Shown piece by piece: positions 59,812 to 64,000 of a stretch of DNA of 64,000 nt. The stretch lies in contig NZ_WTYL01000001.1 in the NCBI RefSeq assembly GCF_009828115.1, positions 868,001-932,000 of the forward strand. The letters are read 5' to 3'. The position numbers and the translations under genes were made by a program. Under the pieces are notes generated by a model. The model had not been told where the DNA came from, searched no databases, and worked only from the letters and a program-made list of their open reading frames with translations. Source of the DNA: Allopontixanthobacter sediminis (GTDB lineage Bacteria; Pseudomonadota; Alphaproteobacteria; Sphingomonadales; Sphingomonadaceae). Numbering within the stretch: the stretch's first letter is position 1; each line of letters begins with the position of its first letter.

Positions 59812-60596
59812 CTGTAGTCCATCCCAACCTGGAAAAGACCGACGCCAAGATGAGCGCGCGGGAAGTGTCGGTGTATTACGGCGACAAGAAAGCGATCGAC
59901 GAAGTGTCGATCGACATTCCGACGAAATACGTGACCGCTTTCATCGGCCCCTCCGGGTGCGGCAAATCGACGTTCCTGCGCACGCTCAACCGGATGAACG
60001 ACACCATCCCTTCGGCGCGCGTGGAAGGATCGATCACGCTCGACGGCGAGGATGTCTACCGCTCGAAGATGGACGTGGTCCAGTTGCGCGCGCGGGTCGG
60101 CATGGTGTTCCAGAAACCGAACCCTTTCCCCAAATCGATCTACGACAACATCGCTTACGGCCCCAAGATTCACGGCCTTGCCAGCGGCAAGACGGAACTG
60201 GACGAAGTGGTCGAGAAATCGCTCCGCCGTGCGGGGCTGTGGAACGAGGTCAAGGACCGCCTCGAAGACAGCGGCACGGCCCTGTCCGGCGGCCAGCAGC
60301 AGCGCCTGTGTATCGCCCGGGCAATCGCCGTTGACCCCGAGGTGATCCTGATGGACGAACCGTGCTCGGCGCTCGATCCGATCGCGACCGCGAAAATCGA
60401 GGAACTGATCGACGAACTCAACGGTAGTTATGCCATTGTCATCGTGACTCACTCCATGCAGCAGGCTGCCCGCGTCTCCCAGCGCACCGCATTCTTCCAT
60501 TTGGGAAAAATGGTGGAATATGGTCGTACTTCTGACATATTCACCAATCCGCTCGAGGAGCGGACCAAGGATTACATCACAGGACGTTACGGGTAA
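59808..60596 (+). CDS. pstB: Phosphate ABC transporter ATP-binding protein PstB
   Basis: 262 residues from a GTG at 59808 overlapping the pstA stop (an in-frame GTG at 59805 is possible too). Walker [21 protein letters not shown]-loop [15 protein letters not shown], signature [16 protein letters not shown], Walker [16 protein letters not shown] and H-loop [14 protein letters not shown] are all intact. PstB is the most recognisable Pst protein and confirms the transporter. Confidence 0.98.
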   Translation: MTVVHPNLEKTDAKMSAREVSVYYGDKKAIDEVSIDIPTKYVTAFIGPSGCGKSTFLRTLNRMNDTIPSARVEGSITLDGEDVYRSKMDVVQLRARVGMVFQKPNPFPKSIYDNIAYGPKIHGLASGKTELDEVVEKSLRRAGLWNEVKDRLEDSGTALSGGQQQRLCIARAIAVDPEVILMDEPCSALDPIATAKIEELIDELNGSYAIVIVTHSMQQAARVSQRTAFFHLGKMVEYGRTSDIFTNPLEERTKDYITGRYG

Positions 60597-61261
60597 TGGC
60601 AGAGCATACGGTCAAGGCATTTGACGAAGACATCACCCGCTTGCGCGGTCTGATCGCGGAAATGGGTGGTCTGGCCGAATTGTCGATCCAGGAATCGCTC
60701 GAGGCGATGATCAAGGGCGACGAAGACCTCGCCGACGGGGTAGTCGTTCGCGACAAGAAGATTGATGCGCTGGAATCCGAAGTCGACAAGCTGGCCGTGC
60801 GGATCATCGCCCTGCGCGCGCCGATGGCCGACGATCTGCGTGAAGTCATTGCCGCGCTCAAGATCGCCGGAGTGGTCGAACGGATTGGCGATTATTCCAA
60901 GAACATTGCGAAGCGCGTGGGCAAGATCGAGGCCCGCAAACATTTCGAACCGCTCACGCTGCTGCCCGCAATGGGCGATATCGCGGCCGAGATGGTCCAT
61001 GATGTGCTGACCGCCTATGCTGCGCGGGACCCTGTTCTGGCGCTCGAAGTCATCGCCACAGACGACAAGGTCGACGCCTTCTACAACAGCATTTTCCGTA
61101 ACGTTGTCAGTTACATGATGGAAAATCCTGCGACTATTTCTAGTGCGGCGCAGATCCTGTTCGTGGCTCGCAACCTAGAACGGATCGGCGATCACGCAAC
61201 CAATGTCGCCGAAATGGTTCACTTCGCCGCCACCGGCAATTACCCACCGGACGATCGCTAG
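60596..61261 (+). CDS. phoU: Phosphate-signalling protein PhoU
   Basis: 221 residues, ATG overlapping the pstB stop by one base (TAATG). All-helical PhoU with two similar halves: KAFDEDITRLRGLIAEMGGL, then VVERIGDYSKNIAKRVGKIE and later ERIGDHATNVAEMVHFAATG. The paired ERIGD(Y/H) motifs bind metal clusters. It links PstSCAB to PhoR and dampens phosphate uptake. Confidence 0.97.
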   Translation: MAEHTVKAFDEDITRLRGLIAEMGGLAELSIQESLEAMIKGDEDLADGVVVRDKKIDALESEVDKLAVRIIALRAPMADDLREVIAALKIAGVVERIGDYSKNIAKRVGKIEARKHFEPLTLLPAMGDIAAEMVHDVLTAYAARDPVLALEVIATDDKVDAFYNSIFRNVVSYMMENPATISSAAQILFVARNLERIGDHATNVAEMVHFAATGNYPPDDR

Positions 61262-61356
61262 AACCATCATCGGCGGATTGCGCGTCACAGTGTTGTCGTG
61301 ATTACGTAACATTTCCGGTGCGTGGGTATTCCAGTCAACGGAAGCGAGTCGCTAAT

Positions 61357-62046
61357 ATGTCCGCCGCAAAACTTTTATTGGTAGAAGACGACCCGGCCCT
61401 GGCCGAATTGCTGGAGTTTCGGTTTGAGAACGAAGGCTACGATGTCCGGACCACTTCGGACGGAGACGAAGCCCTCCTGCTCGCCGAGGAAGACGTTCCC
61501 GATCTCATCATCCTGGACTGGATGATCGAGGGGACCAGCGGCATCGAAGTGTGTCGCCGCCTGCGTCGCGACAAGAAGACCGCCCATGTCCCGATCATCA
61601 TGCTTACCGCGCGCGAGAATGAGGACGACCGGATTCGCGGCCTGGAAACCGGGGCGGACGATTACCTGACCAAGCCGTTCAGCCCGCGCGAACTGCTCGC
61701 CCGCGTGGCCGCCGTCATGCGGCGTATCCGACCGGCATTGGCAGGGGAATCGATCGAAGTCGGCGATATCCACCTTGACCCGGTCGCGCACAAGGTCGGC
61801 CGCCGCGGTCGCCCGCTGCAGCTTGGCCCGACCGAGTATCGCTTGCTCAAGTTCTTTATGGAAAGCCCGGGGCGGGTATTTTCCCGCGGCCAGCTGCTCG
61901 ACGGGGTGTGGGGGACCGGTAGCGATATCGAACTGCGCACCGTGGATGTCCATATCCGGCGCCTTCGCAAGGCAATCGAGGTCGATGGGGCAAAGGATCC
62001 GATCCGCACCGTGCGTTCCGCCGGCTACGCGATGGAAGCGGTCTGA
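61357..62046 (+). CDS. phoB: Phosphate regulon response regulator PhoB
   Basis: 229 residues from the ATG at 61357. Receiver domain with LLLVEDDPALAELLEFRF, phospho-acceptor D54 (LIILDWMIEG), MLTARENEDDRIRGLETGAD and the conserved Lys of DYLTKPFSPREL. The OmpR-type winged helix (about 130-227) has LGPTEYRLLKFFMESPGRVF, VDVHIRRLRKAIE and GYAMEAV. It binds PHO boxes when phosphorylated. A 95-bp gap after phoU leaves room for its own promoter. Confidence 0.97.
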   Translation: MSAAKLLLVEDDPALAELLEFRFENEGYDVRTTSDGDEALLLAEEDVPDLIILDWMIEGTSGIEVCRRLRRDKKTAHVPIIMLTARENEDDRIRGLETGADDYLTKPFSPRELLARVAAVMRRIRPALAGESIEVGDIHLDPVAHKVGRRGRPLQLGPTEYRLLKFFMESPGRVFSRGQLLDGVWGTGSDIELRTVDVHIRRLRKAIEVDGAKDPIRTVRSAGYAMEAV

Positions 62047-62049
62047 GAA

Positions 62050-62784
62050 TTACCGACAGACGCCGCGGTATCGCGGCGACTGGTCGAAATGAAAGTGGTC
62101 GCGGTGCGCCTCGTTGTATTCGGGTGACAGCACCGTCGAATACAGGTCGCACGCACCGTCGCGTACCTGGCTCAGAAAGCGGGCTTCAGGACCTTCGCCA
62201 CTATCATCCCAATCGCCAAGCACGGTGACCCGGCGCCCGTCTTCCAACACGAACCCGCCGATATCGATTGCGTTTCCGGTCGCATGTTCGCTCCAGCGGC
62301 CGTCCGACCGGCCATACAGGCGGCGGCAGCTATAGGCTCCGTAATGCTCGACGCGGGCAATCCGGCTGCCGAGTATCTCTTCGGCAGCCGGCTGGGCGAC
62401 GTCGCGCAGCCATAGATACACTCCCGCCCCTACCGCACAGGTTGTTGGCGGCGGAGCGGGCGATAGCGGTAAATTGCCGAGGACCGTGCGGTCGGTCCTG
62501 CGGCACTCGTCCTGTCCGGCCGGGTCCAGCGAAGTGAAGGCCACATCGCTGCGGGTCAGCACATCGCGGCAGGTTTGCGGATCGTCCCGCAAAGCCAGCA
62601 GTTTGCGCTCGGTGGCCCACCCTGGCGGATCGTTCAGGTCGAGCGGAGCCCACGGATCATGCTGCGGGTTTTCCGCCAGCCATCCGCGCCCGGCAAGGGC
62701 GATGGCGACCAGGATCAGCAGCACGATCAACCGTCGTTCGCCCTTGAACCGGCCAATCGTGCGAGAGATGCGGGGAGCCTTCAC
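62050..62784 (-). CDS. Extensin-like-domain protein
   Basis: 244 residues, GTG start at 62784. A membrane anchor or uncleaved signal is at residues 18-34 (RLIVLLILVAIALAGRGWLA). The extensin-like C-terminal domain covers about 70-244: CAVGAGVYLWLRDVAQPAAE, HYGAYSCRRLYGR, then SEHATGNAIDIGGFVLEDGR and YNEAHRDHFHFDQS. The SxHxxGxAxD and HxDHFH motifs are those of zinc LAS-type peptidases, so a periplasmic peptidoglycan-peptidase role is likely. It starts just 1 bp after the dnaE2 stop. Confidence 0.88.
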   Translation of the reverse strand: MKAPRISRTIGRFKGERRLIVLLILVAIALAGRGWLAENPQHDPWAPLDLNDPPGWATERKLLALRDDPQTCRDVLTRSDVAFTSLDPAGQDECRRTDRTVLGNLPLSPAPPPTTCAVGAGVYLWLRDVAQPAAEEILGSRIARVEHYGAYSCRRLYGRSDGRWSEHATGNAIDIGGFVLEDGRRVTVLGDWDDSGEGPEARFLSQVRDGACDLYSTVLSPEYNEAHRDHFHFDQSPRYRGVCR

Positions 62785-62785
62785 C

Positions 62786-64000
62786 CTAATGAAAGTCGCG
62801 AGACTTTGGAATGATCCGGGGAATAATGCGGGCGTTACGCGGATGGCCCCGCGTTGGCGGCTGTTCCAGCTGTTCCGGCAGCGCGTCGATATGCTCGCGT
62901 GGGCTGAATTTACCCGGAAGCGGATTGTTCACATGATCGCCGCGCGCGACCGGCGAATTGAGCATGTCGTCCGACAGGGCATGCAAATCCTGCGTCGCAT
63001 CCGTCAGATGAGCCGCGATCACATGGATCACCTCGTCGTCATATTCCACCCGCCCGCGCACCTCCATCAACCGCGCGCCCATGATGATCCGGCGCTGCTT
63101 CTTCATCAGATCCGGCCAGATGACGAGGTTTATCACCCCGGTCTCATCCTCCAGCGTGATGAAGCACACTCCCTTGGCGCTGCCGGGACGCTGGCGGATC
63201 AGCACCACGCCGGCCACCTGCACCATGGAGCGGAACTTGCGGGCCCTCAGGTCACAGGCGCGCACGAAGCTGCGCTCCCCTAGGCTGGCGCGCAGGAACG
63301 CCATTGGATGCGCTTTCAGGGATAGCCGCTGCGTCTGGTAATCGGCCACCACTTCTTCGGACAAGGGCATCTGCGGCAACGGCATCGCCCCGCGTTCCGC
63401 CCCTTCGTCGCGTTCTTCGGCGAATTTGAACAGCGGCAGGTCCGGCCCGGCCACCAGGCTGCGGGCATCCCACAGCGCTTGCCGCCGCGGCAATCCCAGC
63501 GACCCGAAGCAATCGGCGGAGGCAAGCCGCTCGATATGCGCCGGGGTCAGCCGAGCCCGGTCCCGCAGGCTAGCAACGTCGGCAAAGGGACCGTCCTCCG
63601 CCCGCTCCGCCACCAGCTTGGCCGCGACATGTTCGGGCAACCCGTCCACCTGCCGCAGCCCGAGGCGCAGAGCGATGTGTTTGTCGAGGCGGCCGCTCGT
63701 CCGCTCATATCCGGTCAAAGCGCCCACTTCCTCCAGCGTGCAGTCCCATTCCGAATGGTTCACATCCACCGGCAGCACCTCGACCCCGTGCTCCGCCGCG
63801 TCGCGCACGATCTGGGCCGGGGCATAGAACCCCATCGGCTGCGAATTGAGCAGCGCGCAACCGAAAGCCGCGGGGAAATGGCATTTCAGCCAGCTCGACA
63901 CATAGACCAGATGCGCAAAGCTTGCGGCGTGACTTTCGGGGAAACCGTATTCACCGAACCCGCGGATCTGGTTGAAACAGCGCTGGGCGAAATCGCGGTC
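62786..64000 (-). CDS. dnaE2: Error-prone DNA polymerase DnaE2, C-terminal part (runs off window)
   Basis: 404 residues are visible, entering from the right edge in frame. The start of the visible part (IRGFGEYGFPESHAASFAHL) and the following FGCALLNSQPMGFYAPAQIV and VDVNHSEWDCTLEE are in the polymerase/helix-hairpin-helix end. The later VQVAGVVLIRQRPGSAKGVC and FITLEDETGVINLVIWPDLM are the OB-fold typical of DnaE2 (ImuC), and the end RDFH is usual. It acts with ImuA/ImuB in SOS mutagenesis; those genes are expected just outside the window, upstream. Confidence 0.94.
   Translation of the reverse strand, partial: DRDFAQRCFNQIRGFGEYGFPESHAASFAHLVYVSSWLKCHFPAAFGCALLNSQPMGFYAPAQIVRDAAEHGVEVLPVDVNHSEWDCTLEEVGALTGYERTSGRLDKHIALRLGLRQVDGLPEHVAAKLVAERAEDGPFADVASLRDRARLTPAHIERLASADCFGSLGLPRRQALWDARSLVAGPDLPLFKFAEERDEGAERGAMPLPQMPLSEEVVADYQTQRLSLKAHPMAFLRASLGERSFVRACDLRARKFRSMVQVAGVVLIRQRPGSAKGVCFITLEDETGVINLVIWPDLMKKQRRIIMGARLMEVRGRVEYDDEVIHVIAAHLTDATQDLHALSDDMLNSPVARGDHVNNPLPGKFSPREHIDALPEQLEQPPTRGHPRNARIIPRIIPKSRDFH

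Noticed and set aside
61270-61320. Possible PHO box before phoB
   Set aside because: Only one 7-mer (TTGTCGT) is close to the consensus and the repeat 11 bp away matches poorly.
62061-62078. CGCCGCG/CGCGGCG hairpin after phoB as a terminator
   Set aside because: It lies inside the 3' coding end of the extensin-like gene and has no U-tract on either strand.

Overview
The window comes from an alphaproteobacterial chromosome, most likely order Sphingomonadales and probably near Erythrobacteraceae. This is inferred from protein style and gene order: rpiB-glyA-nrdR-trmJ, coaD/ppi/queA/tgt, GC-rich codon use, a YqjD/YqjE-like cluster behind an EcfG-type promoter, DUF4170, COQ4-type ubiquinone biosynthesis and DnaE2. 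No rRNA or other marker fixes the genus.

Positions 1-7992 are the right-hand end of an integrated phage or phage-satellite element, all coded on the minus strand. From its right border leftwards it has a displaced 3' piece of tRNA-Lys(CTT) (attachment site), a terminator, a tyrosine integrase, an AlpA-type regulator, a small protein resembling the C-terminal winged helix of P4/D5-type primases, and an AT-richer non-coding stretch with nine copies of a (T/C)GGAAGG motif (candidate origin). Then come a small HTH protein, a small unknown, HK97-type prohead protease and major capsid protein, a beta-helix tailspike-like protein, and a tape-measure protein that runs off the window. Terminase, portal and connector genes are not in the visible part.

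From about 8.1 kb the window is core chromosome. 8.1-13.4 kb: PilZ protein, ribH, eno, an EcfG-promoter-headed cluster of four membrane-anchored YqjD/YqjE-like proteins, DUF4170 and greA. 13.5-18.5 kb: carA-carB, with a lower-GC membrane-anchored gene tightly inserted between them. 18.6-27.9 kb: yqeY-like gene, lipoprotein, dnaG, rpoD, rpiB, glyA, nrdR, trmJ, rpsD. 28-36.6 kb: chorismate mutase, tgt, TauE/SafE transporter, an ABC-2 exporter, queA, cyclophilin, coaD, ispA, xseB and two membrane proteins. 36.7-42.3 kb: purL, nitroreductase, coq4, serB, miaA. 42.3-49.0 kb: branched-chain amino-acid genes ilvB-ilvN-ilvC and leuA. A 16-codon leucine-rich leader ORF precedes leuA and a 9-codon Val/Ile/Leu ORF precedes ilvB, which suggests attenuation. 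An I78-inhibitor lipoprotein (with a PHO-box-like site) and a YceI protein lie between ilvC and leuA. 49.1-54.5 kb: amidohydrolase, nitronate monooxygenase, an orphan gene, a flavodoxin and recJ. 54.6-62.0 kb: tRNA-Glu(TTC), then the phosphate regulon phoR-pstSCAB-phoU-phoB, with a PHO-box-like sequence before pstS. 62.0-64.0 kb: extensin-like protein and the 3' end of dnaE2.

The least explained parts are the element's candidate iteron origin with its stand-alone primase-like winged helix, the gene inside carAB, and several regulatory leaders. I saw no CRISPR array, no recognisable defence island and no insertion sequence. I cannot show that any system here is truly new; the best candidates are in the findings.
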